DNA of 64,000 bases from JBQQPY01 sp052258065 (GTDB taxonomy: Bacteria; Pseudomonadota; Gammaproteobacteria; Enterobacterales; Enterobacteriaceae). Where the stretch lies: the NCBI GenBank assembly GCA_052258065.1, contig JBQQPY010000002.1, forward strand, positions 1,680,786 to 1,744,785, written 5' to 3'. Below, one piece after another: positions 1-13,217 of this stretch. A program made the position numbers and the translations under genes. How positions within the stretch are numbered: position 1 is the first letter of the stretch; every line of letters starts with the position of its first letter. A model generated the notes under the pieces. The model was not told the origin of the DNA. It saw nothing but the letters and a program-made list of their open reading frames with translations, and did no database searches.

Positions 1-304
1 GAGTTGGATTAAACTGCAGAAAACGATCGCTCAAGGCTTGCAGTAGCGGAAGATCACCAGATCTGTAGTAAGCGTAAATTAAGTCAAGCTGAACCTGTTG
101 CGCGTAAGGACCGAACGGATAGCGGCCATCCAGCGCCTCCAGCTCCTTGATAGCGCTTTTATAATTACCATTCTGCAGTTTTTGCTGCGCGGAGGTATAG
201 ATTTCGGCAGGGGGGTTATCGGGAGCTGCGTCTTTGTTACTGGAACAACCCGATAGCACCAGGCTTAGTGTGGTGGCTGCCACCAGATATTTCATACGAA
301 TCAT
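1..304 (-). CDS. bamD: Outer-membrane assembly lipoprotein BamD, N-terminal part (cut by window edge)
   Basis: BamD is the essential lipoprotein of the BAM complex that inserts beta-barrel proteins into the outer membrane from the periplasmic side. Reading leftwards from ATG at 304, about 101 codons are present without a stop: MIRMKYLVAATT, then a hydrophobic signal ending in the lipobox LSGC, then a low-complexity linker and the first TPR-type helices (EIYTSAQQKLQNGNYKSA, then QQVQLDLIYAYYRSGDLP). This tracks E. coli BamD almost residue by residue as I recall it. The gene continues past base 1, so integrity of the rest is unknown. It is divergent from rluD, the usual enterobacterial arrangement. 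Confidence 0.93.
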   Translation of the reverse strand, partial: MIRMKYLVAATTLSLVLSGCSSNKDAAPDNPPAEIYTSAQQKLQNGNYKSAIKELEALDGRYPFGPYAQQVQLDLIYAYYRSGDLPLLQALSDRFLQFNPT

Positions 305-435
305 GACGTTTTGCTTATCCTCAGAGTGTTGTTTAGGAAAACTGTCTGTTTAGCTCCTGGATAAGACCAGGTGCAGTAACATACTATGTTAAACGGCATC
401 GTCGTGAAAACTCAATGTTAACAAAGATACATTAT

Positions 436-1416
436 ATGGCACAGCATCAATATCTCACCGGAACGGTAAATGAATCACGACTCGGACAACGTTTAGATCA
501 GACTTTAGCTAAAATGTTCCCTGATTATTCACGCTCGCGGATAAAAGCCTGGATCCTTGACGGTCTGGTGAGGGTGAACGGCCAGATCACGGTAATGCCT
601 AAAGAAAAAATGCTTGGTGGAGAAGTTGTTGAGATACGAGCTCTTTTTGAAAAAGAGCCGAGCTGGAAAGCGCAAGCTATTCCTTTACATATTATTTATG
701 AAGATGATGATATTCTTATCATTAATAAACGCCGCAACTTAGTGGTTCATCCTGGACCCGGTAATGCGGATGGCACTGTGTTGAATGCACTATTGCATTA
801 TTTCCCTTGCATCGTGGATGTGCCCCGAGCAGGTATTGTACATCGTCTGGATAAAGACACTACTGGTTTGATGATGGTAGCTAAAACCGTGCCAGTGCAA
901 GCTCGGCTATTGAAATTGCTTCAGGCGCGGGAAATTACCCGCGAATATGAAGCTGTCGTTATCGGCAGCATGACTGCCGGTGGTACTGTCGAGCAGCCGA
1001 TCACTCGCCATGCTACTAAGCGAACACATATGGCGGTACACCCGATGGGTAAGCTAGCGCGGACCCATTACCGCATTATAGAGCGCTTTCGGGGCCACAC
1101 GCGCCTTCGCCTGCGTCTGGAAACCGGCCGCACTCATCAGATCCGCGTACATATGGCGCATATCAATCATCCTCTGGTGGGTGATTATCTTTACCGGGGC
1201 CGTCCAAGGCCGCTGAAGGGCGCCAGTCAGGGGTTTAACGAGGTTTTGCGCTGTTTTGATCGTCAGGCGCTACATGCGACCTTCCTGCAACTTTATCATC
1301 CCATTACCTCGATTAAAATGGAATGGCATGCCCCGTTGCCGCAGGATATGCTTGCTCTGATAGCGGTATTGAAAGAGGATGCCGAACGATTTAAAGAAAG
1401 TGTGGACTGGCTATGA
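436..1416 (+). CDS. rluD: 23S rRNA pseudouridine synthase RluD
   Basis: RluD converts uridines 1911, 1915 and 1917 in helix 69 of 23S rRNA to pseudouridine, a modification needed for normal ribosome assembly. The start chosen at 436 gives MAQHQYLTGTV and 326 residues, the E. coli length; an in-frame ATG at 415 would add seven unsupported residues. An S4-like RNA-binding domain occupies about residues 18-80 (SRSRIKAWILDGLVRVNG). The catalytic motif HRLDKDTTG lies near residues 137-145 with the nucleophilic Asp, and the RLETGRTHQIRVH motif is intact further on. No strong Shine-Dalgarno precedes it. Downstream yfiH, which normally separates rluD from clpB, is absent; an IS relic occupies its place. 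Confidence 0.96.
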   Translation: MAQHQYLTGTVNESRLGQRLDQTLAKMFPDYSRSRIKAWILDGLVRVNGQITVMPKEKMLGGEVVEIRALFEKEPSWKAQAIPLHIIYEDDDILIINKRRNLVVHPGPGNADGTVLNALLHYFPCIVDVPRAGIVHRLDKDTTGLMMVAKTVPVQARLLKLLQAREITREYEAVVIGSMTAGGTVEQPITRHATKRTHMAVHPMGKLARTHYRIIERFRGHTRLRLRLETGRTHQIRVHMAHINHPLVGDYLYRGRPRPLKGASQGFNEVLRCFDRQALHATFLQLYHPITSIKMEWHAPLPQDMLALIAVLKEDAERFKESVDWL

Positions 1417-1535
1417 GCCGGCTAGTTTCCTAGACGTGTAGCTCTGTAGTACGAATCGTGAGGGCGGTCTTGTCCTATTCTGAATAGGTAGCATAGTTGC
1501 TTCTTAAATAATTTTTTTTTGATTTTGTGCCAATA

Positions 1536-1834
1536 TTTGATAGACTGCAATGGAGTTTTACTGCCTCAATACTGACCGAAGCAATTCCTGCTGTAGAACT
1601 AGACATATTAATGCAGTCTGTTCTTGCACTCTTCACCAGAATAGAAATAATGACTTTGCAGTATATCTTCTATACGTTTATTAAATAGCTTAATCGTACA
1701 TTCGTTCATGCATGGCCTAAGGTAATGTTCTCTATCAGGCTCTGACTATGAGCAGTCAGATCTGTAAATTCTTTGCCATTGTCTGTAAGTGCTAGATGCA
1801 TAGTCATGAAACATGCTAGATTGTTAGTGTCAAT
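1536..1834 (-). mobile_element. IS481-like element, 3' fragment
   Basis: On the minus strand this matches the last third of the IS481-like transposase found repeatedly in the window: the DNGKEF region near 1780, the phrase corresponding to MVERFNG, and the tail. Several stops and indels. The other two thirds are missing. It sits where yfiH would be expected. Confidence 0.75.
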
Positions 1835-1909
1835 TGCTAAGTGAAATAGTTGTTATAATTAGCAATTATAAATATTTGTTTATGCTGCAAAAGCATTGGA
1901 GGAGCAAAA

Positions 1910-2130
1910 AATACTTATAAGCGCTCCCTAAAGATCCTGCATGTCGATGCGTGAGTGCTTCTGACGGGTATAGCTCCGAAAACCATTTTAGAGACTTGCT
2001 TGGCATTTTTCGATATAGAGATTGCGTATATAGATGCATCGATAATCACTTATCGAAGGGTCTTATGAGTTTTGAATATTCAGGATTATTTTTAACGATC
2101 TTATTTAATCGCTAGAGTAGAAAGTGTTAA
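1910..2130 (+). repeat. Dispersed repeat of unknown origin, copy 1 (upstream of clpB)
   Basis: About 220 bases resembling 48255-48480. The best-conserved part is 2005-2070 against 48365-48430, where both copies share an open frame on the plus strand reading FFDIEIAYIDASIITYRRVL here and FYDIEIVHIDAIIVTYRSVL there, with no indel in that stretch. This looks like a fragment of a repeated coding sequence, perhaps a fifth transposon family, but I do not recognise it. It lies directly before the clpB start, so any clpB promoter must be inside or after it; I see no heat-shock (sigma-32) type promoter. Confidence 0.5.
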
Positions 2131-2148
2131 CTAACTATGGAGGGAGTT

Positions 2149-4721
2149 ATGCGTCTAGAGAATTTTGCTAATAAATTCCAGCTTGCTCTTGCTGATGCCC
2201 GCTCCATAGCCCTCAGGCGCAACAATCAATTTATTGAACCATTGCACGTGATGGTAGCTCTACTAAAGCAGGAAGGTGGTACTGTGCGTCCGCTGCTGCA
2301 ATCCGCCGGCGTCAATATAGTGCCGTTTATCAGCGCCGTCGAGAAAGCGTGCGAGCGCCTTCCGCAGGTAGATCGCGCTGGGGGCAATGTGCAGCCTTCG
2401 CAAGATCTGGTGCGCGTGCTGAGTCTGTGTGACAAGCTAGCGCAAAAACGCGCCGACAGTTTTATCTCTTCCGAACTCTTTATTCTCGCCACGCTGGAAT
2501 CGCGTGGTATTCTGGTCGAGCTACTAAAGTCAACAGGTGTCACCATAGCGACGATTACCCAGGCGATTGAGCAAATGCGCAGCGGTGAGAAAATAAATAA
2601 TCAAGAAGCAGAAGATCAACGCCAAGCGCTGAAAAAGTTCACTATCGACCTAACTGAGTATGCCGAACAGGGTAAGCTCGATCCCGTGATTGGTCGCGAC
2701 GAAGAGATTCGCCGAACTATTCAGGTGCTCCAGCGTCGTACCAAAAATAATCCCGTTCTGATCGGTGAACCCGGAGTAGGTAAAACAGCTATTGTCGAGG
2801 GGCTAGCGCAACGTATCGTTAACGGTGAAGTGCCCGAAGGTCTTAAAAAAAACCGTGTGTTATCGTTGGATATGGGTTTGCTAGTGGCCGGCGCGAAATA
2901 CCGCGGTGACTTTGAAGAAAGGCTGAAAAGCGTATTGAGCGATCTGTCTAAGCAGGAAGGCAAGATTATTTTATTTATTGACGAATTGCATGCCATAGTA
3001 GGCGCCGGCAAGGCCGACGGTGCAATGGACGCTGGTAACATGCTAAAGCCGGCTCTGGCGCGCGGCGAACTGCACTGCGTAGGGGCGACGACGCTTGACG
3101 AGTATCGTAAATTTATCGAGAAGGACGCTGCGCTGGAACGGCGTTTTCAGAAGGTCTTTGTCGCTGAGCCTAACGTAGAAGAGACTATCGCTATCCTACG
3201 CGGATTAAAAGAACGTTATGAGCTGCATCACCATGTACAGATTACCGACGCCGCTATTATAGTCGCTGCGACGCTATCTTATCGTTATATTGCCGACAGA
3301 AAACTCCCGGACAAGGCCATTGACCTTATCGATGAAGCCGCGTCTAGTGTTCGTATGCAAATCGACTCGAAGCCGGAAGAGTTAGATCGTCTAGAGCGTC
3401 GAATCATTCAACTAAAGCTGGAACAGCAGGCACTAAAAAAAGAATCGGATGACGCCAGTATTAAACAGTTAGCGATGTTTAATAATGAATTGGCGAAAAA
3501 AGAGCATGATTATTCTGAACTTGAAGAGGAATGGAAAGCTGAAAAAGCTTCTTTATCGGGTAGGCAGCATTTAAAAGCGGAACTGGAAAAGGCAAAAATT
3601 TCGATTGAGCAAGCGCGGCGCATCGGTGATCTGGCGAGGATGTCTGAATTGCAGTATGGGGAAATCCCCGAGCTGGAAAAACAGCTTGCGGCGGTATCGC
3701 AATCCGAAGGGAAAAGTCTACGGCTGCTGCGCAACCGGGTGACCGATATTGAAATAGCTGAAGTGCTGACGCGTTGGACTGGTATCCCGGTATCGCGGAT
3801 GTTGGAAAGCGAGCGGGTAAAGCTACTGCGCATGGAGCAGGATTTGCATCAGCAGATTATTGGACAAAATAAAGCGGTGGAAGCGGTGTCTAACGCCATT
3901 CGCCGTAGCCGTGCGGGACTAGCGGATCCTAACCGGCCAATCGGTTCTTTTATGTTTCTCGGGCCGACTGGGGTCGGTAAGACTCAGCTATCTAAAGCGT
4001 TAGCAACATTCTTGTTTGATAGTCACGATGCGATGGTTAGTATAGACATGTCCGACTTTATGGAAAAACATTCGGTGTCGCGCTTGGTTGGCGCACCTCC
4101 CGGCTATGTTGGTTATAATGAAGGGGTTATCTGACCGAGGCGATACGCCGTCGGCCTTATTCGGTGATCCTGCTAGATGAGATTGAAAAAGCGCATTCGG
4201 ATGTCTTTAATATTCTGCTGCAGGTATTAGATGACGGACGTCTAACTGATAGCCAGGGACGTACAGTAGATTTTCGCAATACCTTAGTTATCATGACCTC
4301 CAACTTAGGATCAGACATTATTCAAGAACGCTTCAGCCAGATGAACTATCAGGAAATGAGGGATGTAGTGCTTGAAGTGGTCAGCCATTATTTCCGGCCA
4401 GAGTTTCTTAACCGTATCGACGAAGTTGTTGTCTTCCATCCGCTGAGCCGCGAGCATATCAACGAGATTGCGCAGATTCAGTTACGGCGTCTGTATCAGC
4501 GTTTGGAAGAGCTTGGGTTTACCGCCACTATCAGCGATGAAGCGCTGGCGCTACTTGGAAAATCTGGTTTTGACCCGGTTTATGGCGCACGACGGCTGAA
4601 ACGCGCCATTCAGCAAGAGATCGAAAACCCGCTATCGCAGCAGATTCTGTCTGGTCAGTTTTTGCCGGGTAAACCCATTAAACTAGGGGTGCGGAACGAG
4701 CATATCCTCGCCAGCCAATAG
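2149..4721 (+). pseudogene. clpB: Disaggregase ClpB, broken by one single-base frameshift
   Basis: ClpB is the AAA+ ring ATPase that works with DnaK to resolubilise aggregated proteins. The start at 2149 (MRLENFANKFQLALADA) is preceded by GGAGGG at 2139-2144. In order: the N domain; AAA1 with Walker A GEPGVGKT and Walker B ILFIDELH; the coiled-coil M domain rich in Glu and Lys; AAA2 with Walker A GPTGVGKT. At 4123-4126, just after the pore-loop motif GYVG, four G replace an expected five, so the frame ends at a TGA. In the next frame the protein resumes (LTEAIRRRPYSVILLDEIEKAH) to the natural end. Restoring one base gives 857 codons, the E. coli length. Everything else is well preserved, so this is a very recent lesion, a slippage-rescued gene or a sequencing error. 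As written, the product would be about 661 residues lacking half of AAA2. Confidence 0.9.
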
Positions 4722-5261
4722 TCTATGCCCCAGCGTGCAGGTGGGGGTTCGCCCGGTGATTCTTCCTTTCTTTACGCCTTGCCAGAGCTTTATATCGACC
4801 GTCTCTGCTGCCGTCTAATGCGGCATTAAACTATACTAATCTTGGTGATGTTTAATGCAGTAGCCAAGCGACTTAGTTTTAATGATACAATCTGTATTGA
4901 GAATAAAATCTCTGTGTCGCAACCCCCTCTTTCTTTTTTCTTTTGCTTATAACCATTTATGCTTACTTGGGTTAAGAATGGCGAATATGTAAGCAAAGAT
5001 TCAACCATATATTTATCATTAATGATGGCTTTTTGAATGTTATATTTCTTTTAAAAATTGCATTATCTATTGCGATTACAGGTCTTGGCTTGGATTTTTT
5101 TTGATAAGAAAAGAAGATTGCGTATTTATTCCGCTGAGCAATTCTGTCTAATTTTTATTTTTTTACAGATAATTAAAGTAAACGCATGGCTCTTATTCAT
5201 GTGAATAGATGCAAGTATCAACAAATCTAAGTTACGACTATGTTTGTGGGTATTTAGTCCC
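4722..5261. other. Intergenic stretch, nothing recognised
   Basis: AT-rich DNA between clpB and the IS481-like relic. Short open frames on the minus strand lack homology that I recognise and have no ribosome-binding sites. No convincing terminator for clpB is visible. Confidence 0.5.
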
Positions 5262-5699
5262 GGATGATTATATAGACCCTGGTCATACATTCTTTGCATG
5301 GCTAGATCTCTGCTGAGAAACATAGTAGAAAGTAAATATCATTATGATTAAATTTCATAGCTATATAACCATAATGCTCAGAATTAGAGTATCTCTTCGG
5401 GCAAAAATCAGGCCAGCGTTTACTTTGGCTAATCGCTATAACATTTCTGAATTGACTATTTCTAAATAGAAAAAGCGAGTTGACATCGAAGAGCATGGCG
5501 ATATTTCCCATTGTTTGCAGGCGACGCTGTGGCCCACTCAGGAGGCAGGTAGCCATCTTCCTGCGGAAGATATGTTTCCCCACTCAACGATTTATGAGCT
5601 GTCATACGCGAATTCTTGAATTCTACTGTATCTTATTCTGGCTTAGATCGCGGTTTATGCAGGCACGAATGGGTGCGTTTGTGTGACGTAAAAGTCAAA

Positions 5700-5945
5700 T
5701 TATAAATAATATAAATAATTATTTTATCTGATTTTATTTTTAATTTTATTAAAAGCATGGAAAATTAAATTATTTCTTTTAAAAAATTAGACTGTTTTAT
5801 GAACTTAAAAATCTGAGATTTTAAAGCTCAGGTGTTTTATCATATTTTGGTTTATTGTTTTCTGAGATCAAGAATTTCTGCGTTAAGGCGTAATGATTGA
5901 AGGAAAGTAATGTTTATTGTTTTATTAACTTATAATTTATATTAT
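5700..5945 (+). repeat. AT-rich dispersed repeat (family F)
   Basis: Shares a diagnostic order of words with 12890-13130, 27360-27640 and 45700-45840: a GTTTTATGAACT-like block, a run resembling AAATCTTAAA, a TTCATTATATTTT-like block, then TTTCTGCGTTAAG and GTAATGATT. No coding potential seen. It abuts an IS1595-type fragment here and elsewhere, so it may be that element's non-coding flank. Confidence 0.45.
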
Positions 5946-5949
5946 TTAG

Positions 5950-6180
5950 TTAGCGTCTACGGGCCATCTGGTATCCTGGATGCTTTCAATGTTGCTACCA
6001 ATAAACGCCGTCTGGGTATTGTAAGTCATAACGTGGGTTAAATCGATGCTCAAATTCAGTTAGATAGAAAGGCGTATAACTGTGTGGTATGTGCTTGTTA
6101 TGGCGTTTGTGTAATTCTTTAGTAGAGTATGCGTTTGCTTGAGTTTAAGTGTAGCCGAGTAAAATACATAATTAAGTTTA
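5950..6180 (-). mobile_element. IS1595-type element, C-terminal fragment
   Basis: On the minus strand it translates in pieces to the carboxy end of an IS1595-type transposase (YLTEFEHRFNPRYDL followed by a LPRLLVAALKT-like tail). Inserted in, or recombined into, the IS481-like element around it. Degenerate. Confidence 0.6.
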
Positions 6181-6922
6181 ATTATAAATAGATTAATTAA
6201 TTATAAGTTATTAATTTAATTTATTTTTAATTTTTATTTGTTTTTTATATTTATTCTTAACTTAAATCTAGCATAATGTTTTAAAAGCTATGAGTCTGGT
6301 TGTCTTCATGTTGACGTAAAATATCTTCCACGAATGCTGAATGAAACTTTATGACATTATCTTATTCCTTAATATAGAGAGGTCAATCTATTTAATAGCA
6401 TCTTATCCGTCTTAATAAAGTCAAGAAGGAAGCTAATGTGCGAGATCTCTTACGCGCCCTTAATCGAGCGGTCCCATAGCTATTCATCATTTACAGACGA
6501 TTGAAAAGAGTTTACAGATCGCCTTTTAGGCCCGCAAAAAGCGACCTAGCCACCGGAAAACATAAATTCTATATGCAGAGCTTGATATAAAACATCGTCT
6601 TAGTTTACTAGTGCACGCATAAACGAATGGTATGGTCAAGCGATTTTGTACAAAAGATGTGTTAAAGTGTTTTTATTCCCATTCTGATAAAGAGCTTAAG
6701 AGCAGATTATACTAATATGTTTAGCGCTAAAATCATAAACTTCCTCAATCAATATTAAATAGTAAACGCTATTGCGGTTTATAAAATATTAGTATGTTAC
6801 TATATTATTTAATAAAGAAACTATAATATATCTTTATCTAAGGATGCGCCTAATGTTTTCATCAGAGACATTGTCGCTATTAATAAATTGTTCGCCAGTT
6901 AAAAATTATTTTCATTTAGTGC

Positions 6923-6950
6923 TTGCAACGGATCTAAAAGGCCTTATAAT
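6923..6950 (+). promoter_or_regulatory. rRNA operon promoter P1 (candidate)
   Basis: TTGCAA at 6923-6928 and a perfect TATAAT at 6945-6950, separated by 16 bases, the spacing typical of rrn promoters. Predicted start is about 275 bases before 16S, similar to E. coli P1. The -10 box lies between two AAGGCCTT words (6938-6945 and 6952-6959) that form an inverted repeat. Fis, encoded at 21.8 kb, would be the expected activator; I did not resolve upstream Fis sites. Confidence 0.65.
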
Positions 6951-7026
6951 AAAGGCCTTCTAAATAAAAAATATCATTAAGTAAGCTAAAGGCAAAGCGA
7001 TCCTGCTAATGCGAAAAAATAAAAGC

Positions 7027-7054
7027 TTGACTTTGTAGCAGAGAAACGTAGTAT
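7027..7054 (+). promoter_or_regulatory. rRNA operon promoter P2
   Basis: TTGACT at 7027-7032, 16-base spacer, TAGTAT at 7049-7054, followed by a GC-rich stretch (CGCGCCGG). This is very close to E. coli rrn P2 in both boxes and in the spacer (TTGTAGC). Predicted start about 7061, roughly 170 bases before 16S. Confidence 0.75.
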
Positions 7055-7091
7055 GTATTTTTCGCGCCGGTAGAGAAAATATGCTCTAGGC

Positions 7092-7131
7092 CGTGTTCTT
7101 TAAAAATTTATCAGGCAATCTGTGTGGGCAC
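7092..7131 (+). promoter_or_regulatory. rrn leader boxA and 5' arm of the 16S processing stem
   Basis: TGTTCTTTAAAAAT near 7094 is a boxA antitermination element for NusB/NusE. Bases 7110-7131 are complementary to 8794-8815 with a single G-U pair over 22 positions; this long helix brackets 16S and is the RNase III processing stem. Confidence 0.8.
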
Positions 7132-7230
7132 TCGCAAGACGATATCAATACAAAAAACATCAAGTCTTAAAAAGTGAGTAAACGAATGTTTATGTAAATG
7201 CTAGTTTTAGCTTTTTAAGCATCAGGCTTT

Positions 7231-8771
<1,541 letters not shown>

Positions 8772-8793
8772 CCTAAACGATACGTCAAGTGAC

Positions 8794-8815
8794 GTGCCCA
8801 CACAGATTGTCTGAT
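8794..8815 (+). promoter_or_regulatory. 3' arm of the 16S RNase III processing stem
   Basis: Complementary to 7110-7131; closes the helix around the 16S gene. Its retention argues that the operon is still transcribed and processed. Confidence 0.8.
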
Positions 8816-8984
8816 AGCCGTCAAAGCAGGGTCGATAACAGGCGATGGTATACTGGCCTGGCGAGTATGCCGTAGAGCAAAGGTTCAAGCAAAGTAACCG
8901 AGGCTCTAGCCGATAAAACTGTGCGTCCTTTTTAATTCAAGTGGCATCTCATATAAGAGATAACTCAGATACGCTTTTATTTGC

Positions 8985-9050
8985 GCTCCACTTATTAATC
9001 TAGGACCCGCCCCGACGGTAGTAAAAATTGTACCCCCTCTCAAGGGGGCA
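8985..9050 (+). pseudogene. 16S-23S spacer: probable remains of tRNA-Glu
   Basis: The rluD-clpB-linked rRNA operon of enterobacteria carries tRNA-Glu in this spacer. Here no cloverleaf can be drawn, but CTAGGAC-CCGCCC then GACGGTAGTAA (9000-9023) resembles the D-arm/anticodon-arm stretch of tRNA-Glu with the anticodon loop deleted, followed by a C5/G5 remnant where the T-arm would be. Spacer tRNA-Ile/Ala sequences are also absent. A second boxA-like CTCTTTAACAA lies at 9103-9113 before 23S. Reading this as a decayed tRNA is inference. Confidence 0.4.
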
Positions 9051-9343
9051 GTTTGCTGTTGAATTCAAAGCGCGTTTCTAGTTTCAAGCGTGCAGAAGTA
9101 TGGCTCTTTAACAATCCGGAACAAGCTAAAAATTTGAAGCACATGCTGAAGTGCGAACTCAGTATGCAAGTCTCTCAAAAAAGCAAGCAAACCTGAGAAT
9201 AACGCGTAAGCGTTGCTACTATGCCAAGATCCCGTCTAAAGCAGCTACTTAGCGCAATGGCGCAAACGCCTAGACGCGACGCTAAATTTTAGACGTTAAA
9301 CGTTCAGCTCGTTAGAAAAGGTGTAGACAGCTCAGGGTTGTGA

Positions 9344-12252
<2,909 letters not shown>

Positions 12253-12462
12253 ACAACACCTGAGCTGTTTAAAAGAGCGAGTATAAAAGCAAAAGTTAGC
12301 GGCAAAGCAATGCATGTACTAGTGTATTGCGCGCAGTCAGAAATAACTTGTGTGCAAGAGACAAGCCCGTATTAGCAATGTTCCGGATAAAGCCTGACAC
12401 TCATAAAATATGAATTAGGCACGAAAAGTCTGCACGGCGGGAAGCAGTGCAGAAAACAAATT

Positions 12463-12582
12463 TGCCTGGCGGCACTAGCGCGGTAGTCCCACCTGATCCC
12501 ATGCCGAACTCAGAAGTGAAATGCCGTAGCGCCGATGGTAGTGTGGGGTTTCCCCATGCGAGAGTAGGGAACTGCCAGGTAT
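12463..12582 (+). rRNA. rrf: 5S ribosomal RNA
   Basis: 120 bases, TGCCTGGCGGC through CTGCCAGGTAT, with the paired ends and the conserved CCGAACTCAGAAGTGAAA loop region. Standard third gene of the operon. Confidence 0.97.
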
Positions 12583-12592
12583 CCAATTAGAA

Positions 12593-12622
12593 GCCTTCTG
12601 CGCTTGCAGAAGGCAATTTTTT
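12593..12622 (+). terminator. Intrinsic terminator after 5S rRNA
   Basis: GCCTTCTGC (12593-12601), loop GCTT, GCAGAAGGC (12606-12614), then a T6 run at 12617-12622. A strong, perfectly paired 9-bp hairpin. Confidence 0.9.
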
Positions 12623-12715
12623 ATGAATATGCAGCAAGAGTCGAAATAAATATACAGAAGGGTTAATAGAATTTAACCTAAATTATGCTTATTAAGTGTT
12701 ACGTCATAACTCGGT

Positions 12716-12791
12716 GGTGCGGTAGTTCAGTCGGTTAGAATACCGGCCTGTCACGCCGGGGGCGCGGGTTCGAGTCCCGTCCGCACCGCCA
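12716..12791 (+). tRNA. tRNA-Asp (GTC), CCA encoded
   Basis: Acceptor GGTGCGG pairs with CCGCACC; anticodon loop CTGTCAC gives GTC; the T-arm GCGGGTTCGAGTCCCGT is intact; GCCA is encoded at the end. One base shorter than E. coli tRNA-Asp in the variable loop. It lies 134 bases after the 5S gene and beyond the terminator, so it probably has its own promoter or depends on read-through. Confidence 0.96.
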
Positions 12792-12889
12792 CTCTCATTC
12801 AACAAAGTCCCCAGCATGTTTTCAAAGCCCCGCCATATTATTTTAATGCTTAAGCGCTAAGGGAATTATAACGTATCTGACTCTTCTTT

Positions 12890-13130
12890 TTTATTTTATC
12901 GAAAATTTGGAAATTATAAATTTTTTACCTTTAAAGTGTATAGAAATGAATTATTTTATAAGCTCAGAAAGTAATATCTTAAATCTCATGCGTTCCATTA
13001 TATTTAGAGATTTATGTTTCCCTTGGCTCGAGGTTTCCTATGTTAAGCCGCAATGATTCTAATTTTAAGAAAAGCGAGAGCAATCAGGTTTACTTATAAC
13101 TAAACAAGTATATTTATAATGAAACTTGAC
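12890..13130 (+). repeat. AT-rich dispersed repeat (family F)
   Basis: Same word order as 5700-5945 and 27360-27640 (TTTTATAAGCTCAGAAA, ATATCTTAAATCTCATG, GTTAAGCCGCAATGATTCT). Non-coding by appearance. Confidence 0.5.
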
Positions 13131-13139
13131 TATGCGATT

Positions 13140-13200
13140 TTTCTTTGTCTTTGGACTTATTAACCGGATTTAAAGCCTATCTAGATAACGTCTTCTTATA
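13140..13200 (+). mobile_element. IS630-B fragment
   Basis: Matches the segment around 19180-19240 that encodes the LPPYSPDLNPI-like motif of the IS630-B transposase. Only about 60 bases remain, immediately before the fmt stop. Confidence 0.4.
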
Positions 13201-13217
13201 AAGGGTGCTGCTAATAA

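Larger units (their letters stand above)
5262..6790 (+). mobile_element. IS481-like element split by an IS1595-type fragment
   Basis: The left terminus near 5262 (GGATGATTATATAGACC) matches the other copies. The 5' half (to about 5690) reads, with stops, through the helix-turn-helix and TVSKWKK-like region. The 3' half resumes at about 6262 with the segment corresponding to KSYESGCLHVDVKYLP, which carries the first catalytic Asp, and continues to about 6790. Between the halves lie an AT-rich repeat and an inverted IS1595-type fragment. Non-functional. Confidence 0.8.

Noticed and set aside
2226..3833. Three antisense frames of about 106 codons inside clpB
   Set aside because: They are composition shadows of a well-conserved gene on the other strand and resemble no known protein.
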